From positions 248,001-312,000 of the forward strand of contig NZ_JHXO01000008.1 in NCBI RefSeq assembly GCF_000621705.1: a DNA stretch of 64,000 nucleotides. The letters run 5' to 3'. The notes under the pieces are model-generated. The model saw nothing but the letters and a program-made list of their open reading frames with translations, was not told the origin of the DNA and did no database searches. Below, in pieces: positions 36,842 to 46,139 of the stretch. Source of the stretch: Prolixibacter bellariivorans ATCC BAA-1284 (GTDB taxonomy: Bacteria > Bacteroidota > Bacteroidia > Bacteroidales > Prolixibacteraceae). Each line of letters opens with the position of its first letter. Position 1 is the stretch's first letter. The position numbers and the translations under genes were made by a program.

Positions 36842-37996
36842 TTACCAGTTCTTCAACAACTCGGCAATCACAAAGCCCAGGTAGTTGCCAATCGCATAGC
36901 CAATAATTCCAACGGTAAGGCCGGGAACTACTATGCGACGATTATGGAGCGCTCCGGCGACTACCGGCACGAAGGGTGGGCTGCAAATCAATGCCGTACT
37001 GGTAATAATCACCGTGTCCGTATCGATTTTGAAGATGCGCGACAGGATGACCTGCAGAATGAGTGACCCGAAAATCACCATCGTGACGTAGTAGAACAAC
37101 GTCGGTGCACCGTTAATCAAATCGGGAATACTTACCATGGATGCCACCACCACGGAGAACACCAGCACCAGGTACATTCCCAATTCAAACGATTTCTCGA
37201 TGCGGTTGAATGCCGGCACAAACGAAGCGCCCAGTCCCAGCGTGGTTATCAACAACATCACTACCGGAACCTGGTAGCTTTCGGGAAACAGAAAGGAAGC
37301 GCCTCCAGCTAATGCGAAAATGACGACTGCCAACGCAAACGCCTTCAACAACGGGATGTATTTGTCGTGCTTCAGCATGCCCCAATAAGGGTCGGTTCCA
37401 TCCAAATCGTTGAAATCATCATCGATAGCAGCTACTTTTGGTGTAGCCGGTAATACCCAATTAAAAACCCGCTGCCCTATCGAAATCAGAAAGAAGAAAT
37501 AGGCTCCGGAAATGATCATATCGCTCGTATGCGTAATGAGGTAATGCGTATCGTCGACACCCAGCATAAACTTCAATGATGCGAGGTTAGGCGTGCCGCC
37601 GGTATACACGCCAATCAGCAGGCCAGCAATCTTCCACAAATCTTTTTCCTGCCCCCGTAAAGTTAAATACCCAATGACCACAATCACAGTAACGCTAAAA
37701 ATCCCGATGAGCATTGCAACCATAGTACGCCTGGCCAGATGCGCTGCATCGCGCAGATTGGCCGAAAAAAGCATCAGCGGAATGGCCAATGGAATCACAA
37801 TGGCTGTAAGCGCATCCTGAATGCCATGGCTCCCTTCGGGCAAAATTGGCAGGTTACCCAACAACAATCCAATCAGGTAAGCCACCACTACCGCCCCCAG
37901 CTTATTCACAAACTTGTATCGGTGATTCAGGTGCAGAACCAGCAACGGAGAAAATAAATAAAAGATAACCAACAGGATTTGTTTCAGGAGCAGCAT
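36842..37996 (-). CDS. DUF819 family membrane protein
   Basis: 384 residues from the ATG at 37996; the longer frame starts inside the intergenic region and is not used. About ten hydrophobic segments. Family hallmarks are the early GAVVVAYLIGLLLGNLP, LIGVYTGGTPNLASLKFMLG in the middle and ALICSPPFVPVVAGALHNR near the end, with two related halves. DUF819 proteins are predicted secondary transporters of unknown substrate. It is monocistronic. Confidence 0.85.
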   Translation of the reverse strand: MLLLKQILLVIFYLFSPLLVLHLNHRYKFVNKLGAVVVAYLIGLLLGNLPILPEGSHGIQDALTAIVIPLAIPLMLFSANLRDAAHLARRTMVAMLIGIFSVTVIVVIGYLTLRGQEKDLWKIAGLLIGVYTGGTPNLASLKFMLGVDDTHYLITHTSDMIISGAYFFFLISIGQRVFNWVLPATPKVAAIDDDFNDLDGTDPYWGMLKHDKYIPLLKAFALAVVIFALAGGASFLFPESYQVPVVMLLITTLGLGASFVPAFNRIEKSFELGMYLVLVFSVVVASMVSIPDLINGAPTLFYYVTMVIFGSLILQVILSRIFKIDTDTVIITSTALICSPPFVPVVAGALHNRRIVVPGLTVGIIGYAIGNYLGFVIAELLKNW

Positions 37997-38181
37997 AAGC
38001 TTAAGTTTATGTACAGCAAAGTGGCCGTAAAAATAGAATATTATCCGCATTTCGCCTATTTTCACCGTCATCTTGCGACCAGCAGTGAACCTCTGTAGAA
38101 GTTCCCTGTTGAAGGAAAGCACTTGTAGCATTTTCCGCTATTGAATTCTTTTTCAGGAAAAAGTTAACGTTCAACCATATC

Positions 38182-38826
38182 ATGAGAACAGCGATAATTG
38201 CCGGAGCTACCGGCCTGGTAGGTAAAGAACTAGTCTATTATCTTTCCGGTTCACCGGAATACAGTCGGATACACCTATTGGTCCGTCATCTGACTGGAAA
38301 TACCAATGAAAAAATCATTGAGCATCTGATTGATTTTGACCAGCTACAAGACTTCTCGTTGGAAGAACGTATCGACGACGTTTATTGCGCGCTGGGCACG
38401 ACCATGAAAAAAGCAGGTAACAAGGATGCCTTCCGTAAAGTTGATTTGGAATACGTGGTGACGCTGGCCCGTCGGGCCAAAGAGCTGGGGGCACACCGAT
38501 TCCTGGTCGTCAGTGCCATGGGTGCCGAGCCCAAATCGATGTTTTACTACAACCGCATCAAGGGAAAGATGGAAAAAGCTGTCAGTAAGCTCGGAATTGA
38601 AACCACCGTTATTGTTCGTCCTTCTCTCCTTTTGGGTGAACGAAATGAAAAACGTTTTGCCGAAGAAGTCAGCGCGGTATTCATGAGGATTCTACGACCG
38701 TTCATCCCAAAGAAATACCGGGCCGTTGCAGCCGAAAAAGTGGCCGGAAGCATGTATCACATGGCATTGACTGCAACACCGGGATTGCACATACTGGAAT
38801 CGAAAGAAATCGAGGATATAGAATAA
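38182..38826 (+). CDS. NAD(P)-binding oxidoreductase of the HTATIP2/atypical SDR type
   Basis: 214 residues. The N-terminal dinucleotide motif is AGATGLVGKELV (GxxGxxG), and after VYCALGTT comes a Rossmann core with FLVVSAMGAEPKSMFYYNRIKGKME, holding the Tyr and Lys of an atypical SDR. It lacks a large C-terminal domain. Relatives are annotated as oxidoreductase or nucleoside-diphosphate-sugar epimerase; the substrate is unknown. Confidence 0.85.
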   Translation: MRTAIIAGATGLVGKELVYYLSGSPEYSRIHLLVRHLTGNTNEKIIEHLIDFDQLQDFSLEERIDDVYCALGTTMKKAGNKDAFRKVDLEYVVTLARRAKELGAHRFLVVSAMGAEPKSMFYYNRIKGKMEKAVSKLGIETTVIVRPSLLLGERNEKRFAEEVSAVFMRILRPFIPKKYRAVAAEKVAGSMYHMALTATPGLHILESKEIEDIE

Positions 38827-38843
38827 TCTCCTGCCGGGAAAAA

Positions 38844-40298
38844 TCAGGTTTTGTAGAACGAGGGTGTAAAAATGGCCAGCACTGACAGTATCTCCAGACG
38901 GCCAAGGATCATATTGAACGAAAGGTAATATTTTCCGAAATCGGTTATCCCGGAAAAGTTATTAGCTGGTCCTACTTTCCCCAAGCCCGGACCGATTCCG
39001 CCCAGCGTGGTAATCACGCTACTGAATGCCGATTTGTAATCGAGGCCGGTACCCATCATGATAATGGAACCAATCAGGAAAGTCAGGAAATAGATGAAGA
39101 CAAAGGAGTAAATACTCAGAATGACCCGTTCACTCACCACCTGCTTATTATAGCGCACCTGTACTACCGAATGACGACTGATCATCCGATGGAAAATTCG
39201 ACGGGCATTTTTTAACATGATAAGGTGACGAGCAATCTTGATTCCTCCACCGGTAGACCCAACACTTGCGCCGATAAACATGATGAAAAAGATGACCAGG
39301 ATGGCCATGGGTGGCCACTGGCTGTAATCAGCCGATGAAAATCCCGTAGCGGTGATAATGGAAACCACCTGAAAAAGCGATTGCCGGAAAGCTTCCTCCA
39401 GGTCGCCGTGATAGAAATGACGAACCTCATTCGCCAAAAAGAGGGAAACCAGGATCAGAATTCCCCAATATACCCGGAATTCCTCGTTTTTGAATACGGC
39501 TTTCCACCGTTTATGTACGAAGAAATAATGCAATGAAAAGTTCATCCCCGAAAGGGCCATGAAAACGATGAGAACATATTGAGTATAAGGTGAAAACTGC
39601 ATCGCACTGGTATTCTTGGTAGAAAAACCACCAGTGGCCACCGTAGCAAACGAATGGCAAACCGAATCGAACCAGTCCATTCCACCCGCCATCAACAAAA
39701 TAGTTTCTGCGACAGTCAGCACCAGGTAAATAAACCACAAACGCTTGGCCACATCGATGAAGCGGGGCTTGATTTTATCGACACCAAAGAAGGAACCTTC
39801 GGCAATCATCAGGTGTTGTCCTCCTACTCTGAAATAGGGCATAATGGCAATCACCAGCACAATAATACCCATTCCGCCAATCCAGTGTGTTTCGGCACGC
39901 CAGAATAAAATACCTCGTGGAAGCGATTCAATATCGACAAGAATAGACGAACCTGTGGTCGTAAATCCGGACACCGTTTCAAAGAATGCATCGACAAAAC
40001 GTGGAATGGAATGACTGAGCAGGTACGGCAAAGTTCCAAACAGCGATATAAAAATCCAAACCAGTACCACCACCAGGAAGCTGTCTCTTAAACCAGGTTC
40101 TTTCATCAGGTTGCGCTGGGTTAAGAGCACCATGGCACCTCCTGATACCAAGGTAATCAGAAACGACAAACCAATGGCATGGGCATCAGTTCCACCATAT
40201 AAAAGAGAGATGGGTACATCGATGAGCATAAATAAGCTTTCGAATATCAAAGCAATGCCCAACGTATTGGTAACCAGTTTAAAATTTATGTCCTTCAT
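38844..40298 (-). CDS. trkH: TrkH-type potassium uptake protein
   Basis: 484 residues with about ten membrane segments and four pore-loop-like repeats: FFETVSGFTTTGSSI, SVCHSFATVATGGFST, QVVSIITATGFSSADY and VITTLGGIGPGLGKVGPANN, each carrying the Gly of the K+ filter. The segment FIGASVGSTGGGIKIARHL is a TrkH signature. The gating partner TrkA is not adjacent and must lie elsewhere. It imports K+ for osmotic and pH homeostasis. Confidence 0.95.
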   Translation of the reverse strand: MKDINFKLVTNTLGIALIFESLFMLIDVPISLLYGGTDAHAIGLSFLITLVSGGAMVLLTQRNLMKEPGLRDSFLVVVLVWIFISLFGTLPYLLSHSIPRFVDAFFETVSGFTTTGSSILVDIESLPRGILFWRAETHWIGGMGIIVLVIAIMPYFRVGGQHLMIAEGSFFGVDKIKPRFIDVAKRLWFIYLVLTVAETILLMAGGMDWFDSVCHSFATVATGGFSTKNTSAMQFSPYTQYVLIVFMALSGMNFSLHYFFVHKRWKAVFKNEEFRVYWGILILVSLFLANEVRHFYHGDLEEAFRQSLFQVVSIITATGFSSADYSQWPPMAILVIFFIMFIGASVGSTGGGIKIARHLIMLKNARRIFHRMISRHSVVQVRYNKQVVSERVILSIYSFVFIYFLTFLIGSIIMMGTGLDYKSAFSSVITTLGGIGPGLGKVGPANNFSGITDFGKYYLSFNMILGRLEILSVLAIFTPSFYKT

Positions 40299-40388
40299 TC
40301 AAATGCTTGCGATGTGTTGCCTATGCCATTAAAAGCAACCTACTCAGGTTAAAACAAAATTGAAATGAAAAAGCTTACTATCCTCTTT

Positions 40389-40721
40389 TCAACACGTAGG
40401 AGGCGATGAATCGGTTACGTCCAAAGGTATATGTCCCCGAACAAGACCAGAAAAAGAGGAGAAGAAAATATGATAGTCAGCTACCAACAAATATTCATTT
40501 TCCAACAGAAGCAAAGCTGACAGTCCGCTTTCGGTATCCGGAGTACTTTCGGCCGGACTGCTCGTTGCATCAGAAAACAAAGCCCAAACCATCGTTGATT
40601 TTGCTGGTTCACTTTTCCCGGGATATTGATTCGAAAACCCAACATATATTTTTCCCATCACCTGTATCATACAGGCAAACACGACCAGAACAATACTATG
40701 TCGAATGACCTTTCTTTTCAT
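40389..40721 (-). CDS. Small exported protein of unknown function
   Basis: 110 residues from the ATG at 40721 (MKRKVIRHSIVLVVF). A signal-peptide-like start is followed by KIYVGFSNQYPGKSEPAKS, an acidic Ser/Pro-rich stretch, a Leu-rich segment and a C-terminus PPTC with a terminal Cys. A perfect -7 box only 10 bases upstream supports transcription. No family is recognised; the gene call is tentative. Confidence 0.4.
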   Translation of the reverse strand: MKRKVIRHSIVLVVFACMIQVMGKIYVGFSNQYPGKSEPAKSTMVWALFSDATSSPAESTPDTESGLSALLLLENEYLLVADYHIFFSSFSGLVRGHIPLDVTDSSPPTC

Positions 40722-40731
40722 TTTAACGGCG

Positions 40732-40739
40732 CAAAAATA
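40732..40739 (-). promoter_or_regulatory. Candidate -7 box, leaderless or very short leader
   Basis: Minus-strand TATTTTTG is a perfect TAnnTTTG match, 10 bases before the ATG at 40721, implying a leader of only a few bases. Confidence 0.4.
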
Positions 40740-41005
40740 GAATATTTCCTTCCTATTCAAAGCCACACAACAACTGAATCTAAATCAGAGACCGGTAAGA
40801 TAAGATTAACTAAACATTGATTTAAGATTCTCGTTCATCAAAATACTTCTGGAAATTCCACCGAAATCTGAATACATAAAAAAGCTCTGCTTTAGACAAA
40901 ACGTTATTGCTCGCTGAAATGTCTGTACCGTTTACTCAACACTTTCAAATATTTCATGTCAGAGACAAAATCATTAACTTACATTCCAAATCATTAACAG
41001 CCTGA

Positions 41006-42511
41006 ATGAAATCAAATTCATTAACAAAAGATTTTCTGCTTTTGTTGGCAGGATTTACCGGGATGATTGGTTTTGGCCTGAACTGGCATATGGCCATTGC
41101 AGCCTGGCTTACACCACTGTTTCTACTTGCCTTTATCAGAAGTACGAAAGTCTGGGGCTTTCTTCTCTTCTTTTTGTCATCCGTCGTAGCCGGAAGTATT
41201 TCGCGCACCTGTTTTGTCATGAATGGAATGCTGTCGGAACACATTGCCAACGGCCTGTTTTTTGGAGTCGGCTATACGGTTCCCTACCTGATTGACCGAC
41301 TACTGTACCGAAAACAAAGAGGTTTTTATACCACGCTTATCTTCCCGGCAGCATTTGTCGCTATCGAATACCTGGTAGCATTGATTTTAGGAACCTGGGG
41401 TTCCGTTGCACATACGCAATATAATCTTCTGCCTTTCATGCAAATCATATCAGTCACCGGACTCTTCGGCCTAACTTTCTTGGTTTCATGGTTTGGTGCT
41501 GTTATCAATTGGGTGTTCGAGAACCGCGAGCATCAAGTGGTCATTCGAAGAGGCATGTGGATTTATGCTATCGTATTTCTACTCGTCTTTTTGTTTGGTG
41601 ACATCAGACTTTCCTTCTTTTCACCACAGGCTGAAACGGTAAAGGTCGCTGCCATCACAGGTGATACTGATATACAAAAAGTGATGAAGGATGAATCCGA
41701 AACATTTCAGCAGTATAAAAAACAAGGAAATTTCGATATTCCTGACCGGATTTTTTCCAATAACCAACATATAGAAAACATGTTGGACCGGACACGACAG
41801 GCAACTAATGCCGGAGCAAAAATTATAGCATGGAATGAAATTTCACTGATACTCAACAGACATCAGGTAGAAAGTCTCCTGAGCCAGGTAAAATCCATAG
41901 CACTTGCCAGGAAAGTTTATATTTTAACTGCCTTTCTGGAACAAAGCTCCCCGTCATCGGCGAAACCATTCAATAACAAAAGTGTGCTCATTCAACCGGA
42001 TGGACAGGTTGGTTGGGAATACCTGAAATCGGCATTACATCCAACAGCCGAAGCTCCGATCATTAATCCAGGTAATTTTCGGATACCTACGGTTATTACC
42101 CAATACGGCCGGTTAGGCAACGTGATTTGTTACGACATGGAATTTCCCCGTTTCATTCGCCAGGCTGGAAAGCAAAATGTCGATATTATGCTGGTTCCAT
42201 CCTTCGATTGGCCGGGTATAACTCCGTTACACGCTGAAATGGCCAGCTTTGAAGCCATTCAAAACGGTTTTTCTTTGTTACGCCCAAACGGGCAAGGACT
42301 CTCTGCTGCATTCGATTACCAGGGAAGAGTGTTGGCACAGATGAACACACTGACAACCGATTCGAAAATTATGTATGCTGACTTACCCATAAAATCAGCT
42401 ACGACCATCTCCCCTGTCGTGGGTGACTTACTGGTTTTTCTATCAGTCCTCTATTTGTTTTTTATACTGGGCACTACCGTGAGTAAAAGAAGAAAGAAAA
42501 CCAAGATATAA
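41006..42511 (+). CDS. Apolipoprotein N-acyltransferase-like protein (nitrilase superfamily)
   Basis: 501 residues. About six N-terminal membrane segments are followed by a carbon-nitrogen hydrolase domain, and one C-terminal segment (PVVGDLLVFLSVLYLFFI). The Glu-Lys-Cys triad is visible: Glu278 in IAWNEISLI, Lys341 in YLKSALHP and Cys375 in NVICYDMEFP. This is the Lnt layout, an enzyme that N-acylates lipoproteins in the inner membrane. Sequence is divergent from proteobacterial Lnt, so a related acyltransferase is possible. Confidence 0.82.
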   Translation: MKSNSLTKDFLLLLAGFTGMIGFGLNWHMAIAAWLTPLFLLAFIRSTKVWGFLLFFLSSVVAGSISRTCFVMNGMLSEHIANGLFFGVGYTVPYLIDRLLYRKQRGFYTTLIFPAAFVAIEYLVALILGTWGSVAHTQYNLLPFMQIISVTGLFGLTFLVSWFGAVINWVFENREHQVVIRRGMWIYAIVFLLVFLFGDIRLSFFSPQAETVKVAAITGDTDIQKVMKDESETFQQYKKQGNFDIPDRIFSNNQHIENMLDRTRQATNAGAKIIAWNEISLILNRHQVESLLSQVKSIALARKVYILTAFLEQSSPSSAKPFNNKSVLIQPDGQVGWEYLKSALHPTAEAPIINPGNFRIPTVITQYGRLGNVICYDMEFPRFIRQAGKQNVDIMLVPSFDWPGITPLHAEMASFEAIQNGFSLLRPNGQGLSAAFDYQGRVLAQMNTLTTDSKIMYADLPIKSATTISPVVGDLLVFLSVLYLFFILGTTVSKRRKKTKI

Positions 42512-42554
42512 TCATTAAATGCACCTTGACCATTTTTTCTGATTTGCTAATGAA

Positions 42555-43472
42555 TTAAATACCGAATTGACCAGTGTCTATCCATGCCATACTCAACAAC
42601 GACCAAAAATCGGTCGCCAATTTGTTGTTCACATATTCATAGGGCATCCAGCCATAGCCTTGTTCGCCCCAGGTTGTTCCCCATGAATTCCTGATAAGGA
42701 AAGCACCTGTTGTCGTTTTATTGCACCTGGTGTTTTTCAGTTTCTTGCTGTCGTCGCAACCAATAGCCACGATGGCATGTCCCCATTGTGCCTGTTCTCC
42801 CGGACACGGAAAGGGAATTCCGCCAACTACGTCACACGAGTCAAACGAGGGAAATCCCCAGAAACCAAACATCGACGGAATGCCGACTGCCAGGTATTTC
42901 TTCACGCTGAGTAGCACATCACCGCCTGCCACATTCGCTCCCTGCGGATCGTGGCAGAAGTATTTCAAGGCCTCGTAATTATCGGCAATGGCGTAAATAA
43001 AACTGCCCGGTTCGTTGTCAAAATCAGGATTGGAATCGGTATAAGGCCAAAACTTCTCATCCGGGACACCGCAAAGCACCAACGCTCCCATCGTATTTCG
43101 CAACCAGGCACCGGTATCACCGGTCACCTGCATCAGGTTCCGCGTGGTTTTGTAGATAAACAGCCTCGATGCATCTATATATTTGTTGCTTGCCTTCTTT
43201 TCAAAATATTCAATTACACCGGCTGCCGCATGGGCTGTACAGGCTCCGAGATTTTTCTGATTCTCGACCGGCGAACACCATTCCCGTAAATCTATTTTTT
43301 CGGGAAGCGCTTTCAACTCTTTCCCTTTGGGCAATTTTAGTTTTTTTGCCATATCAGCAATTTCCGGCTTCTTCTCGGTATAATCACGCAGGTCGGGCAG
43401 CGGCGGCAACCACCCGGTTCCAACTAACTGGTTGTTTTCAGCTAATTTCACTTGTTTGTACGTTGCATACAT
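42555..43472 (-). CDS. Papain-family (C1A) cysteine peptidase
   Basis: 305 residues. The catalytic region has Gln and Cys in VENQKNLGACTAHAAAGVIEY, His in QWGHAIVAIGC, and Asn in FLIRNSWGTTWGEQGYGWMPY. No signal peptide is seen: the N-terminus (MYATYKQVKLAENN) is polar, so it may be cytosolic or exported by another route. An approximately 60-residue leader before the mature-like region could be a propeptide. The bacterial papain relatives often lack disulphides. Confidence 0.9.
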   Translation of the reverse strand: MYATYKQVKLAENNQLVGTGWLPPLPDLRDYTEKKPEIADMAKKLKLPKGKELKALPEKIDLREWCSPVENQKNLGACTAHAAAGVIEYFEKKASNKYIDASRLFIYKTTRNLMQVTGDTGAWLRNTMGALVLCGVPDEKFWPYTDSNPDFDNEPGSFIYAIADNYEALKYFCHDPQGANVAGGDVLLSVKKYLAVGIPSMFGFWGFPSFDSCDVVGGIPFPCPGEQAQWGHAIVAIGCDDSKKLKNTRCNKTTTGAFLIRNSWGTTWGEQGYGWMPYEYVNNKLATDFWSLLSMAWIDTGQFGI

Positions 43473-43695
43473 TTTTCGTTCCTCCTCTATTCTGGTTAAT
43501 AAAATAATGGTGGATTAATTCTGCTTCTGACAAACTGTTACGAGTCAGCAAACCAATGGCAGGTTGAGAGAATAGAAATAACGGTGGGATAAATAGTAAA
43601 TGTACAACTTATGCCACATGATATCAATGCGATACAAAATAAACTACGCTTATTATCATTTACTTTATACTTTTATTGCCTACAAAAGTTAACCA

Positions 43696-44202
43696 ATGTT
43701 GCGACTAAAGACTGCCCGATTGAACATCCGGGATGTAGAAGAAAGTGACTTCGACAAGCTTCTTCGCATCTATAACCGGAAGGAAAACATGCTGTATGTT
43801 TCTGATGGTAACTATCACTGGTCGAAAGAACAGCTTATTGCGAAATACCGGAAATTCAACCAAACCGTAAAGGATGGCTACGGCATATTCTCCGTGGAAT
43901 TGAAAGCGACCAACCAATTTATCGGTGAAGCCGGCTTATTTAATTCTTTCGATAATTTATCTGTACTAGAGCTGGGGTATATTATCGATTCAGTATTCTG
44001 GCAACAAGGCTTTGGAACGGAAATCTGCCAGGGACTAATCGATTATGCATTTGGTAACCTGAAAACGAAACGGCTGATTGCCCGAATGTATGCAGCGAAT
44101 CTATCTTCAATAAGAGTTTCAGAAAAGTGTGGCATGAAAAAAGTCAAAAATGGATTTACCCCGAATGGCCGGGAATTCCTCGAATACGCGATTTCGCGGT
44201 AG
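43696..44202 (+). CDS. GNAT family N-acetyltransferase (RimJ/RimL-like)
   Basis: 168 residues. The acetyl-CoA site is in the middle: ELGYIIDSVFWQQGFGTEICQGLI (Q/RxxGxG/A), followed by RLIARMYAANLSSIRVSEKCGM, the usual end of the GNAT fold. The N-terminus LRLKTARLNIRDVEESDF matches the RimJ/RimL subfamily, which acetylates protein N-termini or small molecules. The substrate is not predictable. Confidence 0.9.
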   Translation: MLRLKTARLNIRDVEESDFDKLLRIYNRKENMLYVSDGNYHWSKEQLIAKYRKFNQTVKDGYGIFSVELKATNQFIGEAGLFNSFDNLSVLELGYIIDSVFWQQGFGTEICQGLIDYAFGNLKTKRLIARMYAANLSSIRVSEKCGMKKVKNGFTPNGREFLEYAISR

Positions 44203-44328
44203 CGGCAAAAATCGCTAATCCCTAATTGATTCCCACATATTTCCTATCCATCAGGAATTCATCAATTTAAAATCATTCAAGGGGGCTCAAGCGCGAATTT
44301 TGATAATTTTAAGGCAGTAACCGAACTT

Positions 44329-46137
44329 ATGAAAATGAAACGTAGCCTTATATTCTATTCCCTTGGCGGGATAACACTCATTGCCATTGTTTTCTTTGTT
44401 ATCCGCACGATCTCCAATTCCGGTTATGCCACGCAACTACCGGAAATTCCCAGGATAACATCATCAAATGAAGCATTAAAAGAGCAGATTACTACAGCTG
44501 CTGAAACAGCTTCACGAAAACCGACTGCCGAAAATATCGGCAAACTGGGAATGGTGTACCACTCCAGCGCTTTTTACGAAAGAGCAGCGCAATGCTATCG
44601 GCTGGCAATGAAAAGAGACCCAAAAAACTGGCGATGGCCCTATTATCTCGGTTACCTGGACAAAGAAATGGGAGATTCCAAATCCGCCATCGATAACTTC
44701 CGGAAAGTAATCGCCATTAACCCAAACATTTACTACGCATGGTATTATGCAGGCGAAGCATTTCAAAACCTGAACTATAACGAGCAGGCCGAAGTTTCAT
44801 ACAAGAAACTTGTTTACACAAACTTCACATCTTCTGCAGAGTCCGAAATATCGAACAGAATGGATTTCTTTCCATTAAATACTTACGCACGGTACCAACT
44901 GGCCCGGATTTACCTGAGCACGAAACAGCTCGATAAAGCGGAAGCTATTCTGAATGAAATCATCAGCGACCAACGTTCTTTTGGACCGGCTTACCGGTTG
45001 ATTGGCAACCTGTATAATGCCAAAGGTGATTCGGCATGGAGCAAATATTACATTATCCGGGCAAACGATTTGGTTCCCTACGCCGCTCCGGTGGACACCA
45101 TTGCCGACAAACTGGCTATGCTTTCCCGGTCGGAAATGTACCTGCTAAAACAGATTGATGAGGCGGAAAAGTCAGCAAACATTGAATGGACTAATAATCT
45201 GGTCAAGCACGCGATGACCTACCTGCCCGAGAATCAATACCTGATTTCCAAGGCGCTAAAGATCCATCTAAAAATGGATCAAGGACAAAAGGCTATTGAA
45301 TTGGTCGATAAACATTTGGTCGCTTACCAGAACCAGTTCACCGAAATTCAGGAAGTAGCCAACCTCTTTTTCGATAAACGCTTGTATGCTCCTGCCGCCC
45401 GTTATTATGCGCAAGCAGTGAAATTAAAGCCCAATGATGTGAAATTGCAATCGCGGTTAGCCATTAGCCAATGGCAATCGGGACAAAAAGAAGAAGCACG
45501 TGATTTGACTCAGCAACTATTGAAAAACGGACAACCGGACCAACTGGCCAGCGGTATCAACCTGTTACTCATGTTTGGTGAAATACAGCAGGCTCAGAGG
45601 TATTTAAACACACTGAAGATGATAGCTCCATTGTCGGCACAAACGCAGCGGATGGAGGGCCTAATGTCAGAATATTTGGACCGCCCGGCGCAAGCAATCA
45701 AGCATTATGAGGCAGCCTTTCAAAAAGAGCCGGAAGATATGACCAATGTAAAGAACCTGATTGAAATGCTGTTCGGTCAGAAAATGTGGAAACAAGCGCT
45801 AAGCCGGCTAGGCGAAGCTATGAAAATCCATCCAAACGCCCCTTATGTTTTGGAGCGCACCGGAACATTGCTAGTGACCTGTGAAAATCAAAGCCTGCGA
45901 AATGTGAATCTGGGCAGAGAATTGTCCGAAAGGGCTTTCTTTCACTCTACTGCATTACCGGGAACGATGCTTTCTGCCGGAAGAAGCCTGGTACTCGCCT
46001 GTGCCATGCAGCAAGACTACACCACCGCAAAAAAATATATGGTGGTTGTGTTGAATTTGGCGAATAACCAAAACCTTCCGGAAGAATACATGAACGACCT
46101 GCTGAAAATCAATAGTTCCCTGCAGGCTCATATGTAG
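44329..46137 (+). CDS. TPR-repeat protein, membrane anchored
   Basis: 602 residues. An N-terminal anchor (IFYSLGGITLIAIVFFVI) is followed by about ten TPR-like helices (FYERAAQCYRLAMKRDPKNW, YYLGYLDKEMGDSKSAIDNF, YARYQLARIYLSTKQLDKA, PAARYYAQAVKLKPNDVK). No catalytic domain is present; it probably scaffolds envelope protein contacts. It ends 2 bp before the convergent FG-GAP protein gene. Confidence 0.85.
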   Translation: MKMKRSLIFYSLGGITLIAIVFFVIRTISNSGYATQLPEIPRITSSNEALKEQITTAAETASRKPTAENIGKLGMVYHSSAFYERAAQCYRLAMKRDPKNWRWPYYLGYLDKEMGDSKSAIDNFRKVIAINPNIYYAWYYAGEAFQNLNYNEQAEVSYKKLVYTNFTSSAESEISNRMDFFPLNTYARYQLARIYLSTKQLDKAEAILNEIISDQRSFGPAYRLIGNLYNAKGDSAWSKYYIIRANDLVPYAAPVDTIADKLAMLSRSEMYLLKQIDEAEKSANIEWTNNLVKHAMTYLPENQYLISKALKIHLKMDQGQKAIELVDKHLVAYQNQFTEIQEVANLFFDKRLYAPAARYYAQAVKLKPNDVKLQSRLAISQWQSGQKEEARDLTQQLLKNGQPDQLASGINLLLMFGEIQQAQRYLNTLKMIAPLSAQTQRMEGLMSEYLDRPAQAIKHYEAAFQKEPEDMTNVKNLIEMLFGQKMWKQALSRLGEAMKIHPNAPYVLERTGTLLVTCENQSLRNVNLGRELSERAFFHSTALPGTMLSAGRSLVLACAMQQDYTTAKKYMVVVLNLANNQNLPEEYMNDLLKINSSLQAHM

Positions 46138-46139
46138 CA

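Noticed and set aside
36842-38131. Longer start of the DUF819 protein at 38131
   Set aside because: The added 45 residues are intergenic in character; membrane segment one begins just after the ATG at 37996.
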